Assembly (NCBI GenBank): GCA_023974075.1
Contig: CM043800.1
Coordinates: forward strand, 37,973,877 to 38,037,876
Source: Chaenocephalus aceratus
Lineage: Eukaryota; Chordata; Actinopteri; Perciformes; Channichthyidae
DNA length: 64,000 nt
Reading direction: 5' to 3'
Positions 46,745 through 57,639 of the stretch are shown here, one piece after another. The position numbers and the translations under genes are program-made. Every line of letters starts with the position of its first letter. The stretch's first letter is position 1. The notes beneath the pieces were generated by a model. It did not search any database, was not told the origin of the DNA, and saw nothing but the letters and a program-made list of their open reading frames with translations.

Positions 46745-47250
46745 TCCAATCCAACTTTATTTATATAGCACTTTAAAAACCTTCAGACCAAAGTGCTGTA
46801 CAGAGAGATAAGCTCACACAACATAATAAATACATTTAAAATACAAGATACAAACACAAAACAAACCAGAATAAACGTAATAATTAAAAAATAAATAACA
46901 GCCATATAATAAAAACAATAGACCACTGAAAGCAAATAAAAGCAACACTCTACTTGTTTCTGAATGCTAAGGAGAAGAGGTGGGTTTTAAGACGGGATTT
47001 AAAAGCAGTCTGTGTGGGAGCCTGTCTGATGAGCAAGGGCAGGTCGTTCCACAGTTTAGGGGCGGCAGCAGAGAAAGCACGGTCCCCTCTGCGCTTAGAC
47101 TTTGTTTTTGGCACCCTCAGGAGCAACTGATCAGCTGACCTGAGAGTGCGAGTTGGCGTGTAGCTGAGAGGTAGGGCGGGGCCAGGCCATTGAGGGCTTT
47201 AAAAGTAAATAAAAGAGTTTTAAAATGAATCCTCAAATTAAGACAATAAG
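46745..47250 (-). mobile_element. L2-type LINE 3' fragment
   Basis: The minus strand encodes FKTLLFTFKALNGLAPPYLS and then RSADQLLLRVPKTKSKRRGD and FSAAAPKLWNDLP, the typical end of L2-clade ORF2. The 3' UTR begins around 46950 and ends at TTTATTTATATAGCAC (46755). The 5' part is missing. Confidence 0.75.
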
Positions 47251-47254
47251 CAGG

Positions 47255-47340
47255 CCCGCCCCTCCCTACACGCAGATCACGTGGGGCCTCACATCGCGGA
47301 GTGGGCCTCACCCGAAGCGCATATGCGGCGCAATTACTGT
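47255..47340 (-). repeat. dispersed repeat, inverse copy of 37310-37420
   Basis: GGGGCCTCACATCGCGGAG and GCGCATATGCGGCGCA correspond in reverse complement to the GTGAGGCCCC and GCGCATAGGTGCG parts of the other copy. A C16 run follows at about 47351. Confidence 0.55.
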
Positions 47341-47439
47341 AAGCATGCACCCCCCCCCCCCCCGGGTGTTTTTTTAATGCTGAAACATTCAGACTGTTGG
47401 AAAAACCCAGATAACCTGGAGAAAACCCATTCATGAAGA

Positions 47440-47575
47440 CTACATGGATTTAGGGGGGACAATGGGAACACATTACATTAAAGGGGAACAGGTTCTCCCT
47501 TGGAAAAGAGATCAATGATCTCAATGGGATTTTATCTGTATAAATAAAGGTTTGAAATGAAATGAAAGGTAGAGG
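47440..47575 (+). mobile_element. LINE-like 3' tail
   Basis: The segment with CTCAATGGGATTTTATCTG followed by TATAAATAAAGGTTTGAAATGAAATG has the simple-repeat ending typical of teleost LINE 3' ends. No coding part is attached. Confidence 0.4.
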
Positions 47576-47617
47576 GGGAAAGTGGGGTAGAGGGGTAGAG
47601 GGGATGTAGATTGCCAT

Positions 47618-49856
47618 TTAATTCAGCACCATGGAGTTCTCCTGCTTCCTCTTGATCATTTGTGTTTGCGGAGTGGAATATGTGCGCAATGGTTCCCCTG
47701 TCATCAGACTGTGGGTCTGCGACCCCACCCGAGCGGAACGGATCTTTACTGCAGGAGGGTTTGCTATTGTGAGTGGTGCGACGAGGGTACGCCGCAGGCT
47801 AATTGCATTGGTCTTCTTCAGATGTGGTGCGACGACGGTACGCCGCAGGCTAGTCTCACTGTTCTTCTTCAGAGGTGGTGTGACGAGGGTACGCTGCACG
47901 CTAGTCTCACTGTTCTTCTTCAGAGGTGGTGACGAGGGTACGCTGCACTCTAGTCTCACTGTTCTTCTTCAGAGGTGGTGTGACGAGGGTACGCTGCACT
48001 CTAGTCTCACTGTTCTTCTTCAGAGGTGGTGCGACGAGGGTACGCCGCAGGCTAATTTCACTGTTCTCCTGCTTGGTGTCCCGGCTTTTAGAAGTGTCCA
48101 ATCTGGGCGACCGCTCTCCTGTTTCTTTCCCACGGTTCTTTGATGACTCCACCCCAGTTAGGGCAGAGTGTCTTCCTGCAGGTGCTCCCGGTGTTTTAAT
48201 GGTTGGGGTGCGGGTTGGCCGCAGATCAGCAGTACTGCTCTCTTTGGGCTGAAACGTGTCCTTTTCCAGGTACTGCTTTATCTTCTTCCTCCGAGGAAGC
48301 GGTGCACTGGCATGTAGAATTTGCCTTCGTGGGCAACGGTTCACCTGCATCTTTTGAACCATGGCGGGCATCACCAGCTCGGGAAAGTGTTGGCAGGACG
48401 TGCGGCCTCACATCCACCGCGGCTTGCTGCAGGCTGCTGCGTTCCCGTTTCATTGAGCACTCCTTGCTAAACGGGTCAGTACCGCGTTTGGGCAACCGCT
48501 CATCAGTTTCTCGACAGAAGTAATTGTAATCTGGCACCTCCCGTAATCTCTGAGCTGCTGGATGATGCATAGTCTCCTGCTGCATGTATTGCTGGATTTG
48601 GTTCTCTCCCTCAGCAATCTGTCTCCATTTCTCTGGCAGCATGTAATTCCTCTCTTATCTCCTGTTGACGAAGGGCTTTATTTTTAGCAGCATCGGATAA
48701 TAAATCCTCTTGATGCTTAATGTTGGTTTGTCTTTTTAAATACACTTCTCGTTTACTTTGCTCCTCAGACAACCTGTCAAGCTGTTTCAATTGATGTAAC
48801 AGTCCAGGCTGTTCTTTTTCTCTCTTTTTCCTTCTGTTCTTTCCACGATGTGTTTCCACTCTGTGAGTGGCAATGCTCTTCTGAGCCGCAGCCCTCTTCT
48901 CCTTCACGTCCTTCTGCTGTTTTCTCACTTTAGCATCTGCCTCGGCCACTTCCTTGGACAACCTCACCTCCTCTCTCTGGATTCTCTGAGCAGCCTGCGT
49001 TTTTTAGCCGCTGCCAGTTGGTCTTTAACTATATCCTTAGGAATCTGCCTCATCTTGAGTTGTTCTGACTTCTCCTGTTTTCTCTGCTGCAGCAGTTCCT
49101 CTATGTCAGTCTGAACACGTTTAGTTTCCTTCTCCTTCATGTTCACTTTTTCCATTTCTTTTTGTCTGAGGCAGTTTTTTCTACAGATTTCCTCTTTACG
49201 AAGTTTTATGTTTTCGTCGTTTTCCTTCTGTTTTTTCGATGCTCCTCTCGAAGCTTCTGTTTATGCTGTTCATCGAGGGCCCTGAGTTGGTCTCTTTCTT
49301 CCTTCTCCTGTCGTCTCTTCTCTTCCCAACAGCTTCTTCTCCTTGGTCTGCTTAACAAGCTCGTTTTTCAGAGCCACATTATCACGGCGTCTCTGACGAA
49401 TGTTGTCTTCCTCTTTTCTCTGAGCATCAATACGTATCTGGCGCCTCTTTTCGTCCTCCTCCCTTTTCTGTTGGTTAGCCTTCCTCTCTGTCTCTCTATT
49501 AGACGCAGCCATAACTGCATTGTCCTCTCTTATTTTTTCTTTTAAGAGGTCGCTATTGAACTTCCTGACACTTGCATTCAGGATAAGGGTAAGAGGAAGA
49601 ACCTCTTATCCTTGGCTGCGTCAAGCGCCAATGATAAGTGCCGGTCTTTTCTCTTTAAATCCACGTCATTTGCAGCCGTCTCAGACCTATAGTCCTCCTC
49701 TGCCTGTTTGCGCATCATTGTTTGTTCCCGCTGCTTCAATATGCAGGTTTTGTAGATTGGATGAGCCATTTCAGTTTGTTCTGTGTTGTCGTGTTGTGTT
49801 GGGGAAAATACCGTCTGTACTGCAACCTGTGTTGTGTCTCTGTGTTGTGTCTCCAC
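47618..49856 (-). pseudogene. intron-less coiled-coil protein gene (frameshifted), with 17-residue repeats at its C-terminus
   Basis: On the minus strand a long Glu/Lys/Arg/Gln-rich coiled coil runs from about 49774 (MAHPIYKTCILKQREQ) to 48600 (QYMQQE). A C-terminal region follows, ending in five to six copies of a 17-residue unit (LKKNSETRVQRTLVTPP) and a stop at 47618. There are no introns, but the frame shifts by one base at about 49600, 49210, 49005 and 48290, plus a two-base loss in one repeat. Several lie beside A or G runs. Composition resembles ciliary coiled-coil proteins of the trichohyalin-plectin-homology type; this is inference only. It could be an intact single-exon retrogene broken by sequencing errors, or a processed pseudogene. 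Confidence 0.65.
47770..48062 (-). repeat. 51-bp coding minisatellite (17-aa unit)
   Basis: Five to six copies of a 51-bp unit (ACTGTTCTTCTTCAGAGGTG core on plus). Length is a multiple of three, so the protein repeat stays in frame except in the copy near 47930, where GTGTGACG reads GTGACG. Confidence 0.9.
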
Positions 49857-50217
49857 GAACTGATGGACTGGAAAGGAATTCTGAGAATTTGGTTCAAAGC
49901 AATGACATCATTAGATACTGAGTGACCTCACATTCCGTGTGACAGCACTTGACTTTTGACTATTAAGTCATTCAAATAATCGCATTCCAAGTTGCCTATA
50001 CAGTTGCTAGGCAACCAACATTATTGAATTTCACACCTGATTCTAAACTAATGCATTCCAATCAGGGGCGGATCTAGACAAATATTCATGGGGTGGCAGG
50101 AGATGTTGAGGGGTGGCATCCCACGGCAGAAGTATATGCTGATTTAATCGCAGTCATATCAATCAATGTTAACTTGGAAAGCCACAATATTAATATTTTA
50201 ACTCAATAACATCAGGA

Positions 50218-51714
50218 CAGAGATGTTCACAAGTCTTTTTTTGCAAGTCCAAGTCAAGTCTCAAGTCTTTGGTCACGAGTCCAAGTCAAGTCTCAAGTCT
50301 TTGTGGGGTGAGACTTGATCAAGTCTCAAGTCTTTGGTCACGAGTCCAAGTCAAGTCTCAAGTCTCTAAAAAAATAAAAGTCTCATCATGTCTCTTCTGG
50401 TTGTAATAAGCCAATTGTCTGCTGCTATCCAGTCTGTTAAGAATACTGCACAGCTATATCTAAGAAATTCAAAGCATTTACTGTGTTATTATCACTCCTA
50501 TATCTATTAGCATCCAGTATCAGTACTGACTAGTTGTTTGTTATATGATCACTTTAAACCGGCTATTGCAATGCAATATGAGGAAAAACATCACACTTTA
50601 GCTAAATGCAAACAACTTATAAGCAAAACAATTCAGAATCAGAAATACGTCAAATACATCTTTGTATCAACCGTATTGTTTAATTACACTGGGTCTCTAA
50701 TGACATCTTTTAAGTCTACTATTAATAAACATAATCCTCTATCCTCTCACTCAAACCCAGTGTCATGGTAACCTGATAAACCTGTAACATTAACGTTACG
50801 TGGTCAACAATAAACCTGTAACCTGCCTATAAACCGACAGATGTATTTATGTATGTAACTATGTATTTTTCTACGTTTAACGTTAGCCAGCAGCGGGTAA
50901 TGATTAACGTTACCGACCTTTTTTATGTCATGTCAAGAGTTGGATGTCAACGCCACTCAACTCAAACAAGTGTGACAAGCAATTCACTAATCTTTTCAAA
51001 TATGCAGTTACAAAGCTAGCAGCAAGCTAAGTTAACATTACACAGCTGATGCTGAGCTAAACATGTTTGCTAACCGTCCATGCGTTAATGTGACTGACCT
51101 CTCCGGGTGAGTTTTCAAGTGCCTGATGAAATCCGACGTTGTTGCGCCAGCATCCTTGATTTTGATATTGCAGACTTTGCAGTGTGCGCTCCTTTTGTTG
51201 GTGCCGCCGGCGTTTTGTTCGAAGTTTTTGTAGTTGAACCTAATTACAAGCGGTATAGCCGCAGGTGTGCCGCCGGTCGCCATGGTGTTACTACGAGGTA
51301 GTAACAGAGGCGCGCACGTCTGCGTAATGAGCCCGGCTAAATAACTGGATGGCCTACCTGCCTGTCAGCCTTCCATCTGGGCACAAACTGATCTCGTGCC
51401 CTCATTGGTCATGTGCGCGTTCGTGTGTGTTGGAGGAGGCGGGCTCTTAAGGAAGTAGTGCAGCCTCTAGCAGATTATCTCCGGTTGTGTATTTTCAAAT
51501 TCTAGCGATCTCGAGCCGGTTTCTCTCAAATGTACCTACCCCACCTTTAATACGCCAAAATAGAAAACACAATGATTGTTCACGAGTCCCAACACACGAG
51601 TCCAAGTCGAGTCTGAAGTCTTTTGGTCACGAGTCCAAGTCAAGTCTGAAGTCTCTGTGTGTGCGACTTAAGTGCGACTCGAGTCCGAGTCGCAGACTCG
51701 AGTCCCCATCTCTG
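50218..51714 (-). mobile_element. hAT element with BED zinc finger, 8-bp TSD
   Basis: Terminal CAGAGATG...CATCTCTG, extended by subterminal AAGTCTCAAGTCT and GACTTGGACTCGTG repeats, is flanked by CATCAGGA at 50210-50217 and 51715-51722. It contains the 5' part of a transposase gene on minus but no catalytic domain or dimerisation region, so the copy is internally deleted. Confidence 0.9.
51038..51283 (-). pseudogene. hAT transposase N-terminal BED finger fragment
   Basis: The ATG at 51283 opens an 81-codon frame. It contains CKVCNIKIKDAG followed by FIRHLKTHPE, giving the C2...H-x4-H ligand pattern of BED zinc fingers that bind transposon ends. The frame ends without the rest of the transposase. 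Confidence 0.8.
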
Positions 51715-52159
51715 CATCAGGATACATTATTGTGGCACATCATTTAAATATAAATATATAAGGTGGCAGACATCATTTAATGAATTTTAAATGAACAATA
51801 ACAAATAAAAGACCAGCAGGGGTACCAAATCTATGCAGACTGCTGCAATACGTACATTAATTAACTGTCTCTTCGATGTTTGTCTGAATTAATATGATAA
51901 TATTAACAATCATATCATTCTTATCAGCTGTCAATCACTGTTATGATTCACATATTCATTTATTATTCAATAAACTATATTTTTTGGAGGAGTTAATGAT
52001 GAATGTTCCTCAAGATGCTTGCTCACCCTCCTTCAAATTTGAATGACTATATCAAAACTCAAAAGATTCAAAGGAACAGTTCAGCGCAGCACGACTTTAC
52101 TGCAAACAGTTACAACCTTGACTTTACATCAGAAAGAACAAACATTAAAGAAGTGACTA

Positions 52160-52590
52160 ACTGCATCAATTAGGGTTAAAAAACGTGTATTCAGCTAAAA
52201 TATATACACCGCTGCAGCTATTATCCAGTGGAAAGTCCTTACCTACTGGCCAGGTAAATCCTTTGTGCCTGTAGCCATCAGGCTGCACAACAATGTTACT
52301 GGACATAAATACACACTGTTTCCATACATCCATGCAAATATATGTAATATGTATGACCCAATATGTATTATGTTCATTTTCATTCATTTCTTACTTCATA
52401 GTTTATATGACCCAATGTAGCTATATAGGCTCATTTTTATTTTGTATTCATTTCTTATTTCATAGTTTTTCATCATTTTTATTTGAATCTTTGATTTTAT
52501 TAATCTGTGTGAATCTGTGCTGTCCTGTTTTTCATTCTTACCCTGTTGCTGTTTGAACTGCTGGATTAATAAAGGTCCATCTTATCTTAA
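52160..52590 (+). mobile_element. LINE 3' fragment
   Basis: GKSFVPVAIRLHNN (about 52252-52293) matches the end of fish LINE ORF2. It is followed by a 3' UTR ending AATAAAGGTCCATCTTATCTT. Confidence 0.55.
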
Positions 52591-52932
52591 ATCAAAGTGG
52601 TTACTTTTTTTTGGCTGGGCAGTGTAGTTGTACGTAGTGCTGCGTACCTGGACTCACATTCAGGTTCAGGTCAGGACTCAAGTCCAGAGGTTCAGGTTTA
52701 GGTCCGGACTTATAAGTAACGCAGAATATATATTATTTTTTAATTGTAAATAATTAGAAACATTATTTATGTGCACAAGTACACACACATAACAAGCTGT
52801 CCCGAGTTCCTCCGGCTGCAGTTCCGCAGACGGCCGGTGTGTGGCAGCAGAGCGCTGGGAGCAGAGGGAGGTGAGTAGACGGATATGACGGAAATACACC
52901 CGAACACATCTGGTACCCCGAACACATCTGGT

Positions 52933-53158
52933 ACAACTCTTTTTATGGGGTTCTTTTATTTAGGGTTAAGTACATTGTCAGAATAAGTGAGGAATGAATT
53001 TAACTTCTGTTAGACAGCCATATGCCATACATTTTTGCATACATTCACAGTAAATATGTATTCAGTATGATAGCTGTCTAACAGAAGTTACATCCATTTC
53101 TCACTTATTCTGACAGTGTACTTAACCCCAAATAAAAGAACCCAATAAAAAGAGTTGT
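52933..53158. repeat. foldback element
   Basis: Arms 52933-53018 and 53072-53158 (about 87 bp) are inverted copies (AACTTCTGTTAGACAGC, CAGAATAAGTGAG, GGGTTCTTTTATTT). The loop is about 53 bp. No coding content. Confidence 0.85.
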
Positions 53159-53321
53159 TAAATAATAGTGAAGTCACGTTGTAATAACAATAACTCATCT
53201 CTCTCGAGTTTTCTTTTTGAGCTTTGCTAAAAGCCACTGTGTCAAGTGTCCATCTTGGGTTGCCGTCCGGAGTTGTCCAATAGAGAGGCGAAGTCCCTCC
53301 CTTTCCGGGAGCCTCCATGGG

Positions 53322-53490
53322 ACCCCGGAAGCGTAAAATTATACATTGAAGTCAATGGAGAGAGAAAGGTTATCTTTTGATCCCGTTTGAATTGTGCCAC
53401 GAATGACACATATGATGTTTGTCAATTTAAAAGAATATTTTGCAAGTCAAAAAAATTAAAATGTGTCGTAAAACTGTGAAGTTACACATT
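53322..53490 (-). repeat. dispersed repeat, inverse copy of 11950-12125
   Basis: ATTGAAGTCAATGG, TTTTGATCCCGTTTGAATTG and ACACATATGATGTTTGTCAA are the reverse complement of the first copy with moderate divergence. Confidence 0.7.
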
Positions 53491-53984
53491 TCTTTGTGTG
53501 AAACCGCTGAGTGAACTCCAGGTCTCTGGTCTCGCACAATACGCGTCACCATCACAAAGACGGCCGTCACGTTGGCACATTTCACCTGTTTCTTTCAGAA
53601 TGAGAATAAAAGTATAAAACGAGGTGACTACAAGTCTGGACACGTTGAGAGCTGTACATACACGAAAGGGGAGTTAGTCGGTTCTGTAAGAGCAGCGGGA
53701 CCGGCTTTACAAGATGTTGGTGAGTAATATGAGTGCAATGTGTAACGTTAATGTCAGCTAACATTAGCTAACAAGGTACACTAACGTGTTTTGTTTCAGT
53801 AACTAGTGTTCTCCTTTAGAACTTCGTGGTCTGTGTATGCTGTGGATAACATTAGTGTTCACAAGAACAAGGTACACTCCCGTGTTTTGTTTTAGTTGCT
53901 CTTCAGATTGAAGCGGCCAGTTTTATATCGACTATACTGTATGTGTGATCTCCTTTTACATCTCGTTGTGTCATTTGAGTTTAT

Positions 53985-55508
53985 TTGCTGTGTGTAGATT
54001 CAAGGGTTTTGGTTATCTTGTCAATTTGTTTGGTTATCCAGGCACAGCTGTGTGTGACTCCCTCGGGTACACTGGTATGTGTGTACAAAACACTGGAGCC
54101 AAAAAGGGTTCTACAGAGGCCAAAGAAGGTGCTGAGTGGTCCCGGGGGTGGATTGAACTGTTTAGGGCAGTTTATAACTCAGACCAGCTACAAGGGGAAA
54201 ACATACACATGCAGGCTCTATGTCATTAGAGGGCAGAGTGTGAATAACCTACTCAGCAGGCCAGTAGCTGTAGCTATGGGGTTAGTAAAGCGAGTGGGCG
54301 AGGTCAACACCAGTGAACAGGAGTTTGGCTTACTGAAAACACAGCCTGTGAAGATAGCTCTAAAGGACAATAACCAGCCCTATGCAGCATGCACAGCACG
54401 CCGGGTCCCCATACCGCTCCTGGGTGCAGTGAAAGAGGAGTTGGAGAGGATGGAAGCCAACGACATCATTGAAGCCGTGACTGACCCAACAGAGTGGTGC
54501 GCACCCATGGTGCCAGTCCAGAAAAAGTCTGGAAAAACACGCATCTGTGTGGACTTAAAGAAGCTTAATAAGGCTGTCAAAAGGGAGAGATTCATCTTGC
54601 CGACATCAGAGGGGATGATAGCTCAGCTCAGCGGCTCCACCGTCTTCTCATCACTTGACGCAGCGTCAGGGTTCTGGCAGATCCCACTGGACAAAGACAG
54701 CCAGAGGTTGACCACCTTCATCACGCCGTACGGAAGGTACTGTTTTAAACGTCTTCCCTTTGGGATAAGCAGCGCACCTGAGATATTTCAGAGGAAGATG
54801 GTAGAGACGCTGGAAGGGCTGGATGGCGTTGCCGTCTACATGGACGACATCATCATCCATGGCAGCAACACCAGCGAACATGATGAGCGGCTGCAGAAGG
54901 TTCTGGATCGGCTGGAGTCTGCAGGCCTGAAGCTGAACAATGAGAAGTGTGTGCTGAGAAAGGAGGAGCTGCACTTCCTGGGTCAGGTGATCAACAAAGA
55001 TGGTGTACGACCCGACCCGGCCAAAGTGTCTGCAGTCAGAAAACTTGAACCACCAGAAAACGTGCAGGAACTAAAGAGAGCCCTCGGCATGATCAACTAC
55101 CTGGGGAAATATATTCCAGACCTCGCCACAGTGGGCCAGCCACTATATGCACTGTTAAAAGCAGACTCGGTGTGGATGTGGGGTCCGGCGCAACAAGCAG
55201 CCTTTGAGCGAGTTAAAGAGCTCCTCACAACGTCACCTACCCTGGTGTACTATGATGTTACCAGGAGCACAGTGGTCTCAGCAGACGCAAGCAGTTATGG
55301 GATAGGCGGTGTCCTGCTGCAGCTCCATGGCGAGGACTGGAGACCAGTAGCATACTGCTCAAGGCGACTGAGCGACGCTGAAACCAGGTACGCTCAGATA
55401 GAGAAGGAGTGCCTGGCGAGCGTGTGGGCGTGCGAGAGGTTTCAGATGTATCTCTACGGCCTACCAGCATTCAAACTGATTACGGATCACAAACCTCTCA
55501 TCCCATGA
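53985..55508 (+). pseudogene. pol: gypsy protease remnant, reverse transcriptase and RNase H
   Basis: The 507-codon frame has no ATG at its head (it opens at TTG). Residues about 70-105 carry the protease end ([15 protein letters not shown]). Reverse transcriptase follows, with [31 protein letters not shown] and the catalytic [11 protein letters not shown], then RNase H with [15 protein letters not shown] and ITDHKPL. The frame ends at 55508 because of a one-base shift right after HKPL; the downstream RNase H part (DLDNVPLRCQRLLMRLMRF) continues in the next frame. The catalytic Asp pair is intact. Confidence 0.85.
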
Positions 55509-56941
55509 TGAACTCCAGGGATCTCGACAATGTGCCACTCCGCTGCCAGCGACTCCTCATGCGGTTGATGAGGTTCAACCCGGAGCTGAGTATGCGCCGG
55601 GGAAAACCCTGGTGTGGCAGACACACTGTCCAGGAGCCCACAGGAAGATAAGGAGCTCAGTAGAGACACAGACGTGGAGTGTTACGTAGCAGCTGTGATG
55701 AGCAGCATTCCAGCATCGCCGAAAAAGATAGACAGCATCCGCACGGAGACGGCAGCGGACGAGCAGCTCCAAGAAGTGATCAGGTACATACAAGCGGGGT
55801 GGCCTGAACACCTAGCACACATAAACACCTGTGTTTAGGGAGTACTTTCCCGTTAGGAACGAACTGTCTATGCATGATGGGATAGTGACCAGAGGGAGTA
55901 GAATAGTGATACCAGGAGATTGGAGGTCAGAGATACTAGAACGCATACATGAGGGCCATCAAGGTCTAACAAGTGCAGAGACAGGGCCAACACTTCGGTG
56001 TGGTGGCCTGGCATAGCCACACAGATCACACACAAAGTCGAGAACTGCATGTACTGTCGTGAGCAGAGGAGAGCACAGAACAGAGAGCCTCTCCTGTCAA
56101 CACCTCTCCCAGACGGGCCGTGGAAGAGAATTGGCATAGATTTATGTGAACATGAGAGAGAGAGTTACCTATCATAGCTGACTACTACTCTAGATACCTG
56201 GAGATACTCCACATGCCTACCACGACTAGTGCACATGTGATCTTGAAGCTGAGAGCCACGTTTGCCCGGCACGGAATACCGGAGCAGGTTGTCAGTGACA
56301 ACGGACCGCAGTTCAGCAGCGATGTCTTCAGAGGCTTTGCCTGTGACATGGACTTTACGCACACAACCTCTAGTCCCCACAACCCACAAGGAAACGGTTA
56401 TGCTGAACGTGCAGTCCAAACGGCAAAGGGGATTCTGAGACAAAGGACCTGCTTTAATGGTTTACCGTTCTTCTCCACACAGCAGTACGGGTGTCAGTCC
56501 GGCAGAGCTCCTAATGGGCAGGAAAATCAGGACGACGCTGCCCACTCTGGCCAAGAACCTGCAACCAAAGTGGCCGAGCAGACATCACATCAGAGCTCGA
56601 GATGCTGCGGAGAAGAGCAAACAGGCCTTCTACTATAACAAGCGCCATGGCGTGAGAGAGCTCACACACTGCAGCGAGGAGACCATGTTCTCACCAGACT
56701 GGACAATCAAAAGACCTGGTCCACACCTGCAGTAGTGGCAGGTGAGAGTGTTACACAGAGGTCTTATCTCATCGAGACGGAGCAGGGTGCTCTGTACAGA
56801 CGTAACCGTCGACATCTCCAAGCGGTGCCCGTCGCGGGGCCTCCAGCGAACGACGACACAAATCCCAGGAATAACACACCAGACATTCAGATGAGCCCAG
56901 AACTGGCTCGTCTGGTCCAACAAGGAACACTGATGGACTGA
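55509..56941 (+). pseudogene. pol: gypsy RNase H end and integrase, frameshifted
   Basis: Segments in alternating frames encode ADTLSRSPQ (55618), an integrase zinc-binding part (WRSEILERIHEGHQGL), the core with GIDL, VVSDNGPQFSSDVF and NGYAERAVQTAKG, and a C-terminal part ending at 56941 (RRNRRHLQAVP). The D, D and E catalytic positions are all present. At least four frameshifts separate the pieces. Confidence 0.8.
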
Positions 56942-57202
56942 TCCAAACCAGGTCTGGTAGACCTGTTAGACCTGTCCAGAGACTTGACCTGTGAGGGGAC
57001 AGTTCAATAACAAACAAAAAAAGGGTGTTGATATTGTAAAAAAAAAGAGAAAAAAAAGGAGAGATTCATAGTTATTGATGTGTTGATATTGTTAAAGAAA
57101 GATATCTAAGTTATTGATGTGTTGATATGTTAAAGAAAGATATCTAAGTTATTTGTTTGATTTTTTGATATGTGTTATATTGTTAAAAGGGAAAAAGGGA
57201 GA

Positions 57203-57373
57203 TGTCATAGTATTGTTAACTGACTACAAGGGGAGTTGTCATATATACGTTACGGCATGTTTTACGACAGTTACAGTAAGTGGGGGTGGCGAGAGAACCA
57301 CCGGAGGCAGCAAATAAAGAGTCCTGTTAAATAACCAACTGTTCCGTTGTCTGTTAATATCCAAGATATTACA
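57203..57373 (+). repeat. gypsy 3' LTR (171 bp)
   Basis: It starts TGTCATAGTATTG right after a purine tract (AAAAGGGAAAAAGGGAGA) and ends CAAGATATTACA. AATAAA at 57313. No second copy was found in the window, so the left limit rests on the purine tract and the TG...CA ends only. Confidence 0.6.
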
Positions 57374-57437
57374 GATAGGTGTGTGGGTTGTCTTTCATTT
57401 TGACACGCAGAATGTTATAATAAACATAGATACTGTA

Positions 57438-57604
57438 TGTTAAATTGATATATCCGCCTTCTTTCATTTATCTTTCCATTCCCACAACAATATACATAAA
57501 TAAAATGGCATATTTTGGACAGTTCGAATGGTGATTAATCATGATTAATTAATTTTTAAGCTGTGATTAATCTGATTAAAAATTGTAATCGTTTGACAGT
57601 CCTA
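57438..57604 (-). mobile_element. partial hAT copy, same family as 39170-40222
   Basis: Reverse complement of the left 165 bp of that element, ending at TTGACAGTCCTA. The other end is missing. Confidence 0.85.
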
Positions 57605-57630
57605 TATATATATATATAGATATATACGGA
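57603..57630. repeat. (TA)n microsatellite
   Basis: TATATATATATATAGATATATA directly abuts the hAT end. Confidence 0.9.
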
Positions 57631-57639
57631 CATCTTGTA

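Larger units (their letters stand above)
50063..51830. mobile_element. outer element interrupted by the hAT insertion (approximate limits)
   Basis: AGGGGCGGATCTAGACAAAT and GGGGTGGCAGGAG resemble ends of common fish hAT-like repeats. The host sequence resumes at 51723 (TACATTATTGTGGCAC) and shows AAGGTGGCAG near 51761. Limits are approximate. Confidence 0.35.
53985..57373 (+). mobile_element. Ty3/gypsy retrotransposon, 5'-truncated
   Basis: The order is protease remnant, reverse transcriptase, RNase H, integrase, polypurine tract, LTR, as in Ty3/gypsy. Gag and the 5' LTR are missing: the segment left of about 54050 shows no element homology that I can recognise. Downstream of the integrase tail (stop at 56941) lie three tandem GTTGATAT..AAAGAAAGATATCTAAGTTAT blocks (57080-57160), then the purine tract 57185-57202. 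Confidence 0.85.
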
